Source: Chionoecetes opilio
Taxonomy: Eukaryota > Arthropoda > Malacostraca > Decapoda > Majidae
NCBI GenBank assembly: GCA_016584305.1
Contig: JACEEZ010001830.1
Location: 53,501-117,500 of the forward strand
Length of the DNA stretch: 64,000 nucleotides
Reading direction: 5' to 3'
Program-made: the position numbers and the translations under genes
The notes under the pieces: model-generated
The model's database searches: none
What the model saw: the letters and a program-made list of their open reading frames with translations, nothing else
Told to the model about the DNA's origin: nothing
In this document: positions 1-11,784 of the stretch, piece after piece
Position numbering within the stretch: position 1 is the stretch's first letter
Layout: every line of letters starts with the position of its first letter

Positions 1-540
1 ATTTGGCCCCAACCCCCCCCCCAACCCTTTTTTTTTGCAATTATGTCTACCCAATGGATTTAATTATCATGTTTTTTTGTAGGCAACGCAAAGAATGGCA
101 TTAGGCTAATTCTTTCTATGAAACACGAGGACCATAATTTCCATGTTTTAAAACAGTTTCTATAATCCATCCTCTCTTACCAAGGGGCGGCACTTAACCC
201 ACCAGGTGAGACGATTTACCCAACCCTTACAGACAATGGCCCCCAGCAAATGGTTTTTTTCTCTCTAAATCTCACTGTGAATATTTGATACAACTTTTTC
301 CTTATGTCTATATCACGATAGGCTCAAAATACGCACATATTTCTTTAAAATCAGTTCTTTAACTCTTGGATGCCCGAACGTCATTTCCATCGTAATTTGG
401 GTACACATTAATGATGTTTAGTGATTATAGCCTGTTTTATCGCTATGTACCGTTTTAGTATGCGTGTCACTAACTCCATTTGGGTGTATCTACTCGCAAA
501 ACCTACCCAGATAACTATCCCCTCTTCTTCAATGACACTC
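1..540. other. unannotated AT-rich sequence
   Basis: No coding exon, repeat copy or RNA gene could be supported here. The sequence is AT-rich with homopolymer runs of C and T at the left edge. Short reading frames in this stretch have no recognisable domain. Confidence 0.5.
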
Positions 541-1460
541 AACTGTCTCCTTCTTCTATGAGGCATTTCGACGATTCTGTTATGTGGCCATTATTCTTAC
601 CATCAAATACATTGTGAAAAGGGTATTGTTGCCTCCTTACTCAATTACTGGTTGAAAGTACTACCAATTTACCCCTTTTTTCATGTAAATTTGCATGAGA
701 TGTGAACTGAGTTATGTTTTAGGCGGAGATTAGGTTTAAGAGATGGGATTGGGTTTCGGGTTAATGAACTCCTCGCCAAAACACCAAACCCATACCTCCT
801 CGCCGTACATTAGAACACTCGCCGACTGGACCATTTTGGTGTTATTGTAGTGTTTTGGCCATACTCCCCACCGCTCCCAACAAAACAAAGCTTGGGGACC
901 TGGGGGAAAGGCGGGATATTTGGCTGGGCTACAAAAAATGCATCGCAACCACATCGTTTTTTGGGTGTTGAAAAAATTCCCTAGATCTAGGGAAAATTCA
1001 TTGGATTTCTTCTGAGTCCAGAGACGTGTGAACCTGACAGAATGATAACCGAAGGGTCGAGAACCCCCCCAACCCCCCGCAAGGAGGTTAGGTTATATTT
1101 GTTTAGGTTAGGTTATATTTTGTTAGGTTAGGGTAGGTTATATTTGGTTAGGTTAGGTTAGATTTGATTAAGTTATCTTAGGTTATATTTGGTTCGGTTA
1201 GGTTATCGGTGGGTCAAGCCCCCCGCCAGATTAGGTTAGGTTAGGTTAGGTTAATTTTGGTTAGGCAAATTTCTCTAGATATAAGGAAATTACCCTAGAT
1301 CTAGGGAATTTTACCCCCCCCTCCTACACAACTCTTACATTACGTGTTTCCGACGCATAATTTGTTCCCCACCCGAAAACCCCGCATTCCCACAGGTCCA
1401 CAAACTTGTTTGGGGGAAGTGGGGGAGTATGGGCAAACACTAGAAATTTACCAACATTTT
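541..1460. repeat. mosaic dispersed repeat, related to 14.0-14.4 kb
   Basis: Two segments recur near 14.0-14.4 kb. One begins TGAGGCATTTCGAC (near 559) and matches AATGAGGCATTGCGAC (near 14262). The other, near 1373-1445, has CGCATTCCCACAG and GAGTATGGGCAAACACTAGAA, matching 14155-14217; a reversed relative of it lies near 790-930. Between them are GGTTAGGTTA-type tracts. This looks like a mosaic of old copies of one dispersed family. No transposase or reverse-transcriptase signal is visible, so its class is open. Confidence 0.5.
1082..1262 (+). repeat. interstitial TTAGG-type repeat tract
   Basis: Degenerate tandem GGTTAGGTTA units interleaved with TATATTTG. The unit corresponds to the arthropod telomere motif TTAGG. 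The interruptions show this is an old interstitial tract and not a chromosome end. Confidence 0.7.
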
Positions 1461-1639
1461 TGGCGACAGTTCCATTGGTACTAGATGAAAAGGAAGAATA
1501 AAACCTATTTCATTATTGAACAAACATTTTTTGCTTGTCCAAGAAGACAAAAACAGCAGTTTGCCATTGGTGAAGTAACCTGAGGTAACTAGGGAGGCGC
1601 TGCCCCGACCCTCCCGCTCGTTCCCTAACCTAACCTGCC

Positions 1640-1872
1640 CATTGGTCACCTGGCCAACCTAACCTAACCACATCACCCGCCTAACTGTTCAGGCTAGTGC
1701 TGCTATTTCATCCCTGAATGCACAAACACGGGTAAAAGTTTGATGGATTAAATGTATATATTGGGAGCTGTAATATCAAGATCAAGAACAGGAACTGTCG
1801 CCGAAAATAGGAACACTTCTGACGTGAAAATTGGAACACGATAATTCCTATCGGCGACAGTTCCAGGTCGCG
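1640..1872. mobile_element. copy of the GGAACTGTCGCCG short TIR repeat family
   Basis: Holds the family landmarks seen at 17.3-17.6, 17.6-18.6 and 30.76-31.0 kb: TTTCATCCCTGAATGCA, AAACACGGGTAAAA, a TAATATCAAGA tract and the terminal motif CTATCGGCGACAGTTCC near 1847-1865. No coding capacity, so it is a MITE-like non-autonomous element. Boundaries are approximate because the copy is degraded. Confidence 0.6.
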
Positions 1873-1963
1873 AATAGACCCCGTGGTGTTTAGGCTGCGA
1901 TCAGGTTTGTGTTTGAGGACGTCTCCCTCGCGCCCTAGTGCTGCCCCGCCCCACCCCGCTCAC

Positions 1964-2133
1964 CTCCTGGATGGCCTGCACCACCTCGCCGGGGAAGAAC
2001 AAGTTGAGTTTGTCCAAGTCGGCCTGGCCGCTGTCACCCTCCATCGTGGATCTGAACTGAAGCTTGAGTTGGGAGTCAGCCAGCGAGGCTGTGGCTGAAG
2101 CCTTGGGTGCGGCGTTCTCCACACACACGTCAC
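1964..2133 (-). CDS. orphan internal coding exon, unknown family
   Basis: A 170-bp open block bounded by strong splice signals on the minus strand: a pyrimidine-rich stretch ending in AACAG before it and GAG|GTGAGC after it. The frame that stays open enters with two bases of a split codon, reads 56 codons and leaves in phase 0. The peptide starts DVCVENAAPK and ends FFPGEVVQAIQE. It is rich in Ala, Ser, Leu and acidic residues and has no motif I recognise. No partner exon was found, so neighbouring exons may lie left of the window. GC content is higher than in the surroundings, which supports coding. It could still be a chance open block. Confidence 0.45.
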
Positions 2134-2239
2134 CTGTTGGGAGGGAAGCAAAACTAGGGCTTCATTTTGCCTCCTCCCTCCCAGCGTACACTTCATGCGG
2201 CGGTCCCCATCACTGGGCCCCTGCCTTCTCATGCTCTCT

Positions 2240-2645
2240 CTACGTGCTCTCCCAGTCATGGGGGGAAGGCCTAGTCTGTACTTCCTTCTTGTATTCTCTC
2301 TCTCTTGTACTTTTGCTCTGAGTGAGATATGTGAGGGGATTCCTGAAGGGGCAGTCTAGTCTTTGGCAAGGGGGAGGTAAGTAGTGCCGTGATGAAACTT
2401 GCAATGTGGCAGTATGATGGAGCCAGCAAGGATGCTTCTATGGGGCTGATTATCTCTGGGCCGACAGAGGTTCAACAGTTGCCCGGGCCACAGTTACCTT
2501 ATGAATCCCGTCGTAGGTCCTTAACATACAACAACAGACCTAGGAATCAAGGCTCTGGAATTCATAATCGGAAAACATAATCCTTTCCTTGTCCCTCACG
2601 ATTCGAATACGTGCCACACCAGATGCACCAACTCGGGCGCGTGAC
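2240..2645 (-). mobile_element. tRNA-derived SINE, family 2 (degraded copy)
   Basis: Same family as 29937-30345 (minus) and 38726-38990 (plus). Shared blocks are GGGGATTCCTGAAGG, the CCCGGGCCACAGTTACC region, GGAATTCATAATCGGAAA and, at the tRNA-like end, ACGATTCGAATACGTGCC, the complement of a decayed B box. Sequence is diverged from the other copies. Confidence 0.6.
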
Positions 2646-2980
2646 CATTTGTGTCAATACGACGTCCCACTTGCCTTAAGTGCTTATGGGGACTTACGTC
2701 ATACACCGAGTGGTCGCCTACGACCGTGATTGGGACGATCGACCGACCGGTGTAAGGTGCTTGGGGGAATTTCGAAGGGGCTCTAATTACCCCCCTTCTT
2801 AGGCGTCTAAGACCGACTAGTATACGGGCTACGAGACTACTAAGGAAGCATTTTTCGGGCGTCATCCTTAGCCTGTGTAATGGGACAGTAGGCCAACCCT
2901 CTTAGTGCACCACCTCCGCTTCAACCAATCAGCGCGTGCGGAAACAAGTCTGTATTTGCGGGAAATTTAGTAGACCACGC
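2646..2980. other. unannotated stretch
   Basis: Moderate-GC sequence with short frames on both strands and no recognisable motif. It ends at the start of the CT-rich block. I see no supported feature here. Confidence 0.4.
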
Positions 2981-3275
2981 CGAGGGAGTCTCCTTCTCTC
3001 TCTCTCTCTCTCTTCTCTCTCTCGCTCTCTCCCTCTCTCTCTCTCTCTCACTCCTCCCCTCTCTCTTTCTCTCTCTCTCCCTCTCTCTCTCTCTCCTTTT
3101 TTTTTATTCTATTATTATCTCCCCCGCTTCCTTCCTTGTAGTTGACATATATGTAGTCTTGCTACATTCACAGTGCGTGTCAACACGCCGAGGAAGTCTC
3201 TCTCTCTCGCTCGCTCTCTTCTCTCTTCGCTCTCTCTCTCCTTTTTTCCCTATTATTTGCGACCCTCCTCTTCCT
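2980..3275 (+). repeat. duplicated CT-rich microsatellite block
   Basis: Two related units, each starting near ACGCCGAGG(G/A)AGTCTC and running into (CT)n then T-rich sequence: 2977-3125 and 3185-3260. The duplicated non-repetitive lead-in shows a segmental copy and not two independent expansions. Confidence 0.65.
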
Positions 3276-3334
3276 TCTCCATTTCATCACCTTCTCCTTT
3301 TTAAAATATATATAATATAGAATTATATTTGTGC

Positions 3335-3480
3335 GTAGTACCCGCCGGTACGCCTGCGCTATGAGGCATTAAGACTAAGACCCTGATTGGTAGGCCCTGG
3401 AGGCACATGAGGGCTGTGATGGTTGTTCCTTGCGTGGTGGCCAGGCAGACGGATAAATATATCGTGTAATGAATTATAAT
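3335..3480 (-). mobile_element. 5'-truncated SINE, family 1
   Basis: Matches the 3' part of the family-1 SINE seen complete at 49262-49598: the complements of GAACCTCCAG, GAGGACCAACCATCACAGCC and CCTGCCTG blocks are present. The tRNA-like head is missing, as expected from incomplete reverse transcription. Confidence 0.6.
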
Positions 3481-4160
3481 CATCTTTAAGTAAATTTATC
3501 AACATTTTGTCGGTTTCGTGTTGATATTTGTGTAGGAATTTATGCCTAAAACCATATGTTATTGAGATCTACCAGAGAAACCCATGTCTAGCTCACCCGA
3601 CACAATACCCCAAAATATTTCAACTATACTAGGATCTTACGGGGAGCGGATCAGCAGGTTGAATTGGTTTGTAGGGTTATCATACTGCAATGTTTGTTAT
3701 TCAAAGTGGTCAGTGTGACGAGCCGAAGGTGAGGCGGACGGCGGTGTGTGGTGTGATTGAGGCATCGAGAGGGTTATCACACCCAGTTAATTCACGACTC
3801 GGCGAGATGTGATCACTGTGGTATTTAACAGTCTATTATTTAACACTAATGTACAAAATGGAACGTATGTAAGTTGTTTTCTTCTCGCAAAAGACAGAGA
3901 AGCACCAGTCAAGGTGAGTAACGTACGGTCGGAGTGAACTAATCCCGTGGCGGCAGGGCCCGGCCCGCCGGTGCTAACTCTACGTGGCAAATCGTCGGTG
4001 GCGGCGGGCACCGCAACCAAATAGCCAGTCGCTCCACTCAAGGGTTACTTATATAGGTTGCAAATGCTAAACTAATGGACGTTCATCTTATAAGATGCCT
4101 GTACTTCATCATTTTGACTTAAATAACTTAATAATACCTATCACCATTATAATAATAATA
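3481..4160. other. unannotated stretch, possibly including an LTR-like segment
   Basis: On the minus strand, sequence from about 4060 down to 3713 starts with TATATAAG, contains a GC-rich middle and ends in CGTCACA, which is loosely the layout of a solo LTR. No target-site duplication or matching second LTR was found, so this is only a possibility. Confidence 0.25.
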
Positions 4161-5876
4161 TACCGTATTTTCCGCGCATAATAAGACGCACACCAACATA
4201 AGACGCACCCATATTTACAATAGGGTTTGAGAAGAAAAAAAAATATTTGGGGTTTTTGAAGGAATTTTTTATTTTTTTAACTTAACAAAGTATATGAAAA
4301 AAAAAAAGGATTGGTAGGGAAAGCAAATGATTAGAGCAGGCTACTTAACAGACAATATTCATGGCAGTGAATGTGAATGAAAAAGCATTACTAGTAAAAT
4401 GTAAAGAATGACAGGGTAACAAAATCGTTCACATATATGCAGATGCCCCCACGACTTGATATTTATTATCTACCTATGACATATAGCTTACAGATTTAAG
4501 GTTGTAGGTAGCCTTTGTTGCTTTTCTGCTAGTGTTAGACTTGTGGAAAAAATTCGCTGTATAGAATGGTATATTTAGTATGGGCTTTCAAAAGTCCTAG
4601 GGACTCGTACGACAACATCGGTGCTTCTCATTCTGAGTATTTTGAGCTCAATTCCCCATGGCGCATTAAAATAATACGCATTACACGTTACTAACGAAAA
4701 TATGACCGTTATTTTCAGGCAGAAAGTAAGTTAGGTTAAATCCGAGTAGGTTTTAGGTTAGAGGTGGGGATTTGGTTAGTAACGATGATATTGAGAAAAA
4801 CGAAAAGTACCAATAATTGGCAGTGTGTGAAGCGTAGCAATGTTTGGCAGGGCGAACAGGAAGGGCAGGTTGCCGCCCACCACCACACATTAACATATAA
4901 ACAAAAATCGATTCCAACAAAAATAGAGAGCCAGATTAATTCAACAAGCATCAAACATTCAGGAGGACTAAGTTTCGGCTCGAAATCGGCGGTGTCCAAT
5001 AACCAAAAACTTCACGAAGTATTAGGTATACTACTGTAAGGTAAACATCTGTGACATAGTGTTATTGTTGTAATTGTTGAAGGGTGCGTTGAGGGATCGA
5101 CAATTTTGCCGCGCACCTCTGGGTCCCCACGGTGTACAAATGACTCACTGTAAATATAAAAACAAAGCCACGACGCACTTTCTCCATCTTGTGTGTAAGA
5201 CAGATCCCCAAGATACTACACCCCTCTCAACGTCACCACTCCTTAAATAGAAATGTGAACACATCTCTTTGTTCACTTTCAATTATCAACAATATCATTC
5301 CAGCAAAGATTCCATCACCATTTCTGCCCATTCTATCATCTCCTTCAACGTTCGTTGTAATTGTGTGGCCCGAGTCGAATGCGAGTAAGGCGACATGCTA
5401 ATATGCGGGATGCAGGCTTCCATGGGTGCGGGGAGGAGTCTGAAAGCGGTAATATGATACATGGTGGGTGCGCGGAGGCGTCGCCGAGTGAAAGAATCCC
5501 AGGTGAAGCGGCATACATGAGATATCAGAGTTTTACAATGGAGAAGCAGCAGCGGGGGTGTGGAATGACGTGTTAATCTGACCGGCCATTCCTGGCAGCA
5601 ACATCGCATCTTGTTGCCCCAGCTCTTATGTTTCTCTTAAACTCCAACCTTCTTAGTATTATAAATTAAAGGTGATAAGTTACCAAGTTGTGCTCATGTA
5701 CCTACGCTTCAACACGAGCAATACAGACCCTTAGATACACCAACTGAGTGCTGCATTCTTTTTTTCTGGGCCGACTCTTCAGGCGCCTAAGCTGGCCGCA
5801 TTGACGCAGGGTGTAAATTGTCATTCCTTTTTAAGGGAAAAAAACTGCGTCTTATGCGCCGTCCAAATACGGTACA
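4161..5876. mobile_element. old TIR DNA transposon with ACCGTATTT termini
   Basis: The left end reads TACCGTATTTTCCGCGCATA with AAGACGCAC repeated just inside. The right end, complemented, reads GTACCGTATTTGGACGGCGC then ATAAGACGCA. The two ends form imperfect inverted repeats of about 30 bp bracketing 1.7 kb. Elements with CCGTATTT...AAGACGCAC termini are widespread in animals, as I recall. The interior has only short broken frames, so the copy is non-autonomous or dead. Confidence 0.6.
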
Positions 5877-5954
5877 TCCCTACGCATCCCCCTAGATGAG
5901 GGGACACCTACCTCACAAAGGGGGGGACAAAACCACCAACGCTGCCAATTATTG

Positions 5955-6310
5955 AGAGGTGGGGGGAAAGTTCCACATGTTTGATAAACCATGGGCAGCA
6001 CAGAGTTCGATCCCCGATGAGAAAAACAAAATCTTTCTGCACCGGCGAGGGCCTAAGAACACCCACATGTCCTGCTCATTAACTCTACCTCGATTGCGAG
6101 TGCATCTCAGAGGACACAGGGGGCGGCATGAGCCGCTAATCACAGGCAATCACGATATAAAAATCTGCCTGCGAGGCAAGGGGCGAGGGCAACCAACCAG
6201 CTCTAAAGTGAAACTTCAGGGCTACCATCGGGCACGCTTTGAGCAAGCGATCTTTGCCTTTAGTCAATGCTATCAGGCAATAGAGCACAATAAAAAAATA
6301 AAAAATATAT
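5955..6310 (+). mobile_element. tRNA-derived SINE, family 1 (older copy)
   Basis: Carries the family B-box region GAGTTCGATCCCCGATGA, the body block CCTAAGAACACCCACATG, a GGGGGCGGCATGAGCC block and an A-rich tail at about 6290-6305. The first 40 bases are diverged from the complete copy at 49262. It ends in (TA)n. Confidence 0.75.
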
Positions 6311-7815
6311 ATATATACATATATAATCTCTATATATAGATGTTATCACAAATCGCATTTACCTGCCGGTCGTAAAAGTCGGAACAGTGGTAAGTTGCGT
6401 GGGTCGTAAGTCGGGGAATAGTGTACACCAAGAATTCTTCCAGAATTGTTGTAAAAACTTTCAGCAACACGGACTGTCACTCCTGCCCACTCAGCCAACA
6501 ACCACAGCAGGACTCATCTTGCATCCACACTCCGGTTCTATCATCTCTCTCCATTCTTCTACTCGACCTCCCTACACTACTCTCCAACAATATCTTGGTT
6601 CTAGCATACTCATACCGTTCACATCAGCATTCCAAGTGCTCCACAGTTTAATCCACCCTGTCACACACATCACACACGTCTTGCTGCCACCATTCTTCCA
6701 TCTACAAAATACGAATTATTAACCTACAGACTTTTCCTGGCTCTGAAAAGTAAATCCCCTCCAAAGCCACCATCATAGAAACCTTCATACCGTGGCTGGT
6801 CCTTGCTCCTGTACCCTTCCAGTGTGATTTCTCACTCATTCCACCTCAGCCATTCTTCATGCCACCTCTTCTGCTTCCAATCTCCTAGTTTATTTCCCTG
6901 TTGGCACAAAGCCAGCATGCTCCATGATTCCTGCAAGGACTATTTTTGATGCATGCTCTGTACTCTGGGACTGAAGTGCAGGAGTGTGGGGGAGTGTATC
7001 CAGTCTGTCCGGTTAATAAGGAGTGAGGCCAAGGGTGCGTCCTTGCTCCATCTCTTGTCAACACTTGGAGGGACTGGGTATTGGGCAACGTGATTGTGGA
7101 GACCCTCATGCATACACAAGATCAATGATCGTGTTTTTGCGATGATGCAGTCATCTGCAGAGTCTCTGAATCCTGAATACAGGGTGACACATCCTGTCAT
7201 CTGCAGGAGGCGGATATTCAACACCACGGGCAGAGTCCCGCCAAACCGGCAAGTCTGGGTGGAGTCGGATGAAGGCTGCAGCTGTTGACAGTGTGGCCCA
7301 CATTCCCAACACGCCAAACCGCGATATTGATTTTTCTAAAAGAATTGCAAAGAGGGACAGTTCGCTTTCAGGGAAATGGTCTTCTGCTCCTCCTCCCTCA
7401 CCTCTTTCTCTCCCTTCTTTCGGGCAAACCTGCGAGCCTGGGATTGGTTAGATTCTAAACACCCTAATTAGATAGCAATATGGGTAGGAGGTGTCAATAG
7501 TGGGTTAGATGTGAAGTGGTTAGATGCCAGATCGTTACTGTGTGTGGGTGATAATTTGCATCCTCCCTCCCCTTCAGACACACTTCTCAAATCGCATCTC
7601 AATAAAGGCCTCACAGGTTAACGGCTGATACATGTTGAGTAATCACCTCTCAATCTTCTCTGTATTCTGTGAAATAAAACATGAACACAATTATAATTAA
7701 CTGTGTATTGAAATCCCAAACACCTCACAAGGCCCTTGTAGTGTCTGGCAAGCCTGCTCTGGTAATAAAAACACGTGCCACAATGATTCACACGTTTAAT
7801 TCGTTTCCACCAGTG
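6311..7815. other. unannotated stretch
   Basis: No supportable gene or repeat copy. A minus-strand frame at 6940-7317 stays open for 125 codons but has no recognisable domain and no convincing splice sites. Sequence composition is close to average for the window. Confidence 0.35.
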
Positions 7816-7825
7816 TAGGGAGCAT

Positions 7826-8330
7826 GTGTGTGTTAAGAGTTTTCTGAGGGTTAAAAAGTTTCCTTACACTCTGACAACTCAAAGTTTTCTCTCCAGGGTG
7901 GTAAGTATGTGTCTGTTAAGATCTGCTCTTGAGGGTAAAAAGTTTTTACAATTTGACACTAAAGTTTCCAAACCAGTGTGGGTAAGGATGGTCTGTAAGA
8001 TGGCTTTTTCGGGTAAAAGTTTTCGACACTCTGACACTCAAAAGTCTCTCACACAGTTGTGGGGGACATGTGACTCTAAGAGCAGTCTTTTGAGTGAAAC
8101 ACTTTCACACAGTGGTCACACCTCAGCCCTGTCTTGGTGTATGGGTGAGGATGTGTTGCAGTAATGCCAGCCTTGCTGGAGCACACTTTGACACAGTTGG
8201 TCAAAAGGGTAGGGCCCACGCCCTCCATTGCAGCACTACTTCTGCCAGCACACTGTGGTGGGAGGCTCAGATGGTCCTGCAGGACCATGTGTGGAGGCCC
8301 GGACGAGCGGCCCGGGGATGGCAACACAGC
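7826..8330 (-). pseudogene. decayed C2H2 zinc-finger pseudogene
   Basis: On the minus strand several finger relics follow one another but in different frames. One reads RCDHCVKVFHSKDC, with both cysteines and the following finger residues. Downstream come pieces like SECRKLLP, SNCKKFLP and HILTTLE, which keep Cys, Phe/Leu and His spacing of classical fingers. Repeated DNA blocks (AAAGTTT..CACTCTGACA, GGGTAAAA) match the finger periodicity. Frame breaks and stops occur about every finger, so no protein is made. It is a relative of, but clearly more degraded than, the intact gene at 25.3 kb. Confidence 0.6.
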
Positions 8331-10940
8331 GTTCCCTTAAACAAGGGAAGCCGAGAGGCGTCCTGGCTGTGGGCGTGCAGACCGGGGACTCTTTCACTCA
8401 GCACCTGTACCATTGTGAGGCCGTCGCACACAAGCAGGGAACCGCTTCCTTTAAGGGTTCTTCCGCTTCCTTACAGCAAACAACAGCAGTGTTCCAGCCA
8501 AGGAGTTTAATATAAGGCCAGACAGGAGCCTAGCCACCACCTACCTGGAGGAGTGGATTGCTGAGTGGCTCGTGACCTTCAATTGCAGGCAAGTGTAGCC
8601 ACGCCTTGAAACACCGACCACCACAACCCTCAATAATTTGCTTACCGTTACTGCCTGACCGTCCCACCCACTGGCTGACAAATTGGGTTGCCATCATCGG
8701 AAAGAGACAGAAGGAACAAAGAGGAGACTTTGATAGCAATGTACGTAAACCCTCGATAAACCGAACCTCGGACACCCCAATCTGTATAATTCCGAACCAC
8801 CGTGTTGCTCGAACAACCCTCTTGCATTTTTTTTACGTAAACCCTCCATTGTGCGGGACCTATTAAATGGGGAGCATGCGTCGTGCGCCTCAAAAGTCCG
8901 GAATCGCAACAGTCCGAGGCCATACCCACCCATGGACGGTTTATCCTCTTGTCCGGCACCGCCGTAGCAATACCCCGCCGGACATACTACGACACTTGTT
9001 GGTGTTTTAGGGCTGCGAGGATCCCTGGGGAACCACCATGAGCCTGGTGATGCTATGATGCTATAACAGATGGGGTAGTTGACGTGAAGTGTCAGGGAGT
9101 GGGGAGTTGCAGGTGAGGTAAGGAGAGGGAGGTGGTTGGGCACGTGAAGGGAGAGAAGGTGGGAGGCATGGGGAGAGCGGTTAGAGCGGAAAGTTCCAGG
9201 TCGCCGTCTACACCGGGCAGGCCAAGGAAGACATGGGGGGGGGGGGGGGGGGGAAGGCAGTGTGTTGAAAAGGATCTGGCGCATGGGCATTGAAAGAAGT
9301 TGAGGCAATGGCTAGAGATGTAGGAAGCGTATCACGGCCGTCTTCTAACATCATAAAGTACCTTACGGGAAAAAACTGACGCTAAACACGAAAGAAAGAA
9401 CATTCTGAAGACTGTTCCCTGTGGTGCTGTGCTTGTCACTTGCCTCCTTTCACAGCTATCTCTTCTCTAACCTTCATTCACCTATAGACACACACATGTG
9501 TGCCGTAAATGGTGTCTGGAATAATGCTTACTTTACTACCCCAATGCAAACACAGCCGTGATTACTACCACAACAAGGGATGGATAATTATATTTATAAG
9601 TAAGCGCCACAGTTCCCGATTTAGCCTTAAAGTCTAAACTCTTGAACAGAATGTTCATGTCTTAATCCACCGGGTAACGTGGGTTTTTATTCACAGAATA
9701 TTTTACCGAGTAACACGTAATAAGTCAGATGACTGTGAGTAAGTATTTCTTACACCCTTTGCCTTGCCACGGTTGATTAAAACTACGTGACGTACATAAG
9801 GAACCCAGTCAACTTCAGAATATTCAAGGTGTATTTAATAACAAACACAGTCTCCATGGGGATGTCACCTATTATACTAATGGAAACTTGGAAAATACTA
9901 GGAAGACTTATTATAGGAAGGTAATGATTATTTGCAAGACATAGGGTGATAATACGGTATTTGGTAAATACGGGACAACACGCACAGTCCAGAAAAGACT
10001 GTATCAATCAGCCGTTTAATTGTTAATGTCCCTTTTATAAGACAAGTGGCGCTGGAAGACACCACCGCTCGTTCTACGACTAGTTCCGAGGTCCTTAGAC
10101 GGCTACTGGCGGACACAACTCACGGCCCCCCCAACACCCATACAGGAAATCACTCAACCTATTAGGGGTTCTAGCCTTCCAATTAACTAACAACAAAAAA
10201 AGAAACAACAGCATGAAAGTGAGAAATGGGGAGGAATGTAAAGGGTAGCGTAGGTCGCGTTTACAGTGTCAGAAACTAGAGGAATGTTAGAGAGTTCACC
10301 TGATTGGGATGAGACCTGGAGTGGATATGAGCCTTGTGGACTGGAGAGTGCGCGGTGGCCCTCCGCGAGCGGGAAAAGCAAGGTCGTAAGGATAAACTTA
10401 TGACTTAATAATATCGACATGGAATGATTACTAACGAGGTGCAGATTATGAAGGTCAAAAAGTACTTTATGAACAATTTAGTGTAATAAAGTCGTACAAT
10501 CGATGAGAAAATTTGTGACCTAGACAAGAACAATTTAAACTCTTATAACTCATAACGAATTAAATTTTCGCACATTTTCACAGGTGAGAATTTTAAGAAC
10601 ATTCTGCGGAAAAAAGGACGCGTATAATTTTAGCGTGATCGCGGACATATTCTGATGTCCGGGGCTTACGGAAGGTCTTACTCTGAATCCTCAAATACAT
10701 TAAGAATTGAATGTGTTGATTCATAGATTAAGACGTTCGTTTCTTGAATCTCGGGTCATTTGTTTTATGAGAAAACAAATCCCGCGAATTAAAGGTGTGC
10801 AGAGATAAACTGGTGGGAGTGGTTTTACGGGAGGGGGGAGGAACGCATGATGGAAGGAGGAAGGAAGGGGGGAGGAGAGAAAGAAAAAGAGATCTGTTAC
10901 AAGGAAGATATAAACTCCCCCTCTAACACCTGGTACATTG
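8331..10940. other. unannotated stretch with small relics
   Basis: No gene supported. Around 9008-9070 a block GGGCTGCGAGGAT..CATGAGCC recurs near 14477-14530 and, complemented, near 18666-18720, marking another dispersed repeat. A run of about 20 G lies at 9236-9253. Near 8735-8760 and 8935 there are weak pogo-like end motifs (AACCCTCGATAAACCGAAC) too decayed to bound. Confidence 0.35.
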
Positions 10941-10999
10941 CTTCTCACCGAGCTAGAATAAAGAAAAAATTGTTCGTAAGACATGACAACAATCTCCAG

Positions 11000-11160
11000 A
11001 ATAATGGTATTACCAGCCTGGGCAGGTGCGCCGCCAATTGCGCCGCGGCGTACCTTAAAAACCAAGCGGCGCAGCAGCGCGGCGGATAAAAAAAAAAATA
11101 CCGAGCGCGCGGCGCAAGTCAAAATCGGCGCCGCGTGCCCAGCTTAGCGGACGCTAAAAG
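11000..11160. repeat. GC-rich short inverted-end repeat
   Basis: An extremely GC-rich islet with partly complementary ends: GCCTGGGCAGGTGCGCCGCC near 11016 and, complemented, AGCTGGGCACGCGGCGCC near 11123-11140. It may be a very short MITE. No duplication could be verified. Confidence 0.3.
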
Positions 11161-11229
11161 ACGACCTAAGAATCCGACGCTGCAAACACATGTGTACGTT
11201 ACGTTTAGTATGTAAGAATTATACTAACC

Positions 11230-11480
11230 CTATAAATTAGTAAAAGAACTGTTGCGGGGGGGGGGCTAAATAGGCCAGCAAACTTTGGCACTGCACACAG
11301 TTTTTGTATAGGCAACTGTAAGAACCCTTCACGGCACGGTGACGCGATCGCGTCAAAAACGGGCCCGTCTGCAATCTTGAGTTGTTGACGCGAATTGTGT
11401 CAAAAAAGTTTAAAAATCGCCACAAATAAGTAGTATGCAGAATTGAGTCAAAAGGTTCGCGTCAAAGATCCAGCCTAGAA
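11230..11480. other. clustered GACGCG / GTCAAAA repeats
   Basis: The motifs GACGCGATCGCGTCAAAAA, GACGCGAATTGTGTCAAAA and TTCGCGTCAAAG recur within 150 bp, some as inverted pairs. This is likely a degenerate short repeat. No reading frame is associated. Confidence 0.35.
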
Positions 11481-11784
11481 CTATCAAAATAAACGAATGT
11501 CAACCTCTCTCGTGTGTGGATGTGAAATGATAAGGTTGTGTGTCTGTTTCCACTCCGCCAGGCAGCCTGTGCGCGCGGATGTTGTCCCTTTAAAACGTGT
11601 CCGAGCGAGCTGGCAAATGGCCATCGTGAAAATTATAATGGTAGCGATGGAATCCTCAGAAAAAATCCGCTTTTATGGTAGCTACCATAAAAAGTTGACT
11701 CAGGAAGATTCGAGATACGAAATGGTGAAGTAAAGTATTTGTTATTCTCTACCCAATATTTTTCAGAGTCGGTAAATTCCACTA

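Noticed and set aside
3713..4060. Solo LTR on the minus strand
   Set aside because: TATATAAG start and TCACA end look suggestive, but no target duplication or second LTR was found.
5295..5609. 104-codon minus-strand frame inside the 4.2-5.9 kb element
   Set aside because: No transposase motif recognisable; flanking frames do not continue it.
6940..7317. Reverse transcriptase fragment suggested by SADDCIIAK
   Set aside because: No other RT motif in order around it; a single ADD-like tripeptide is not enough.
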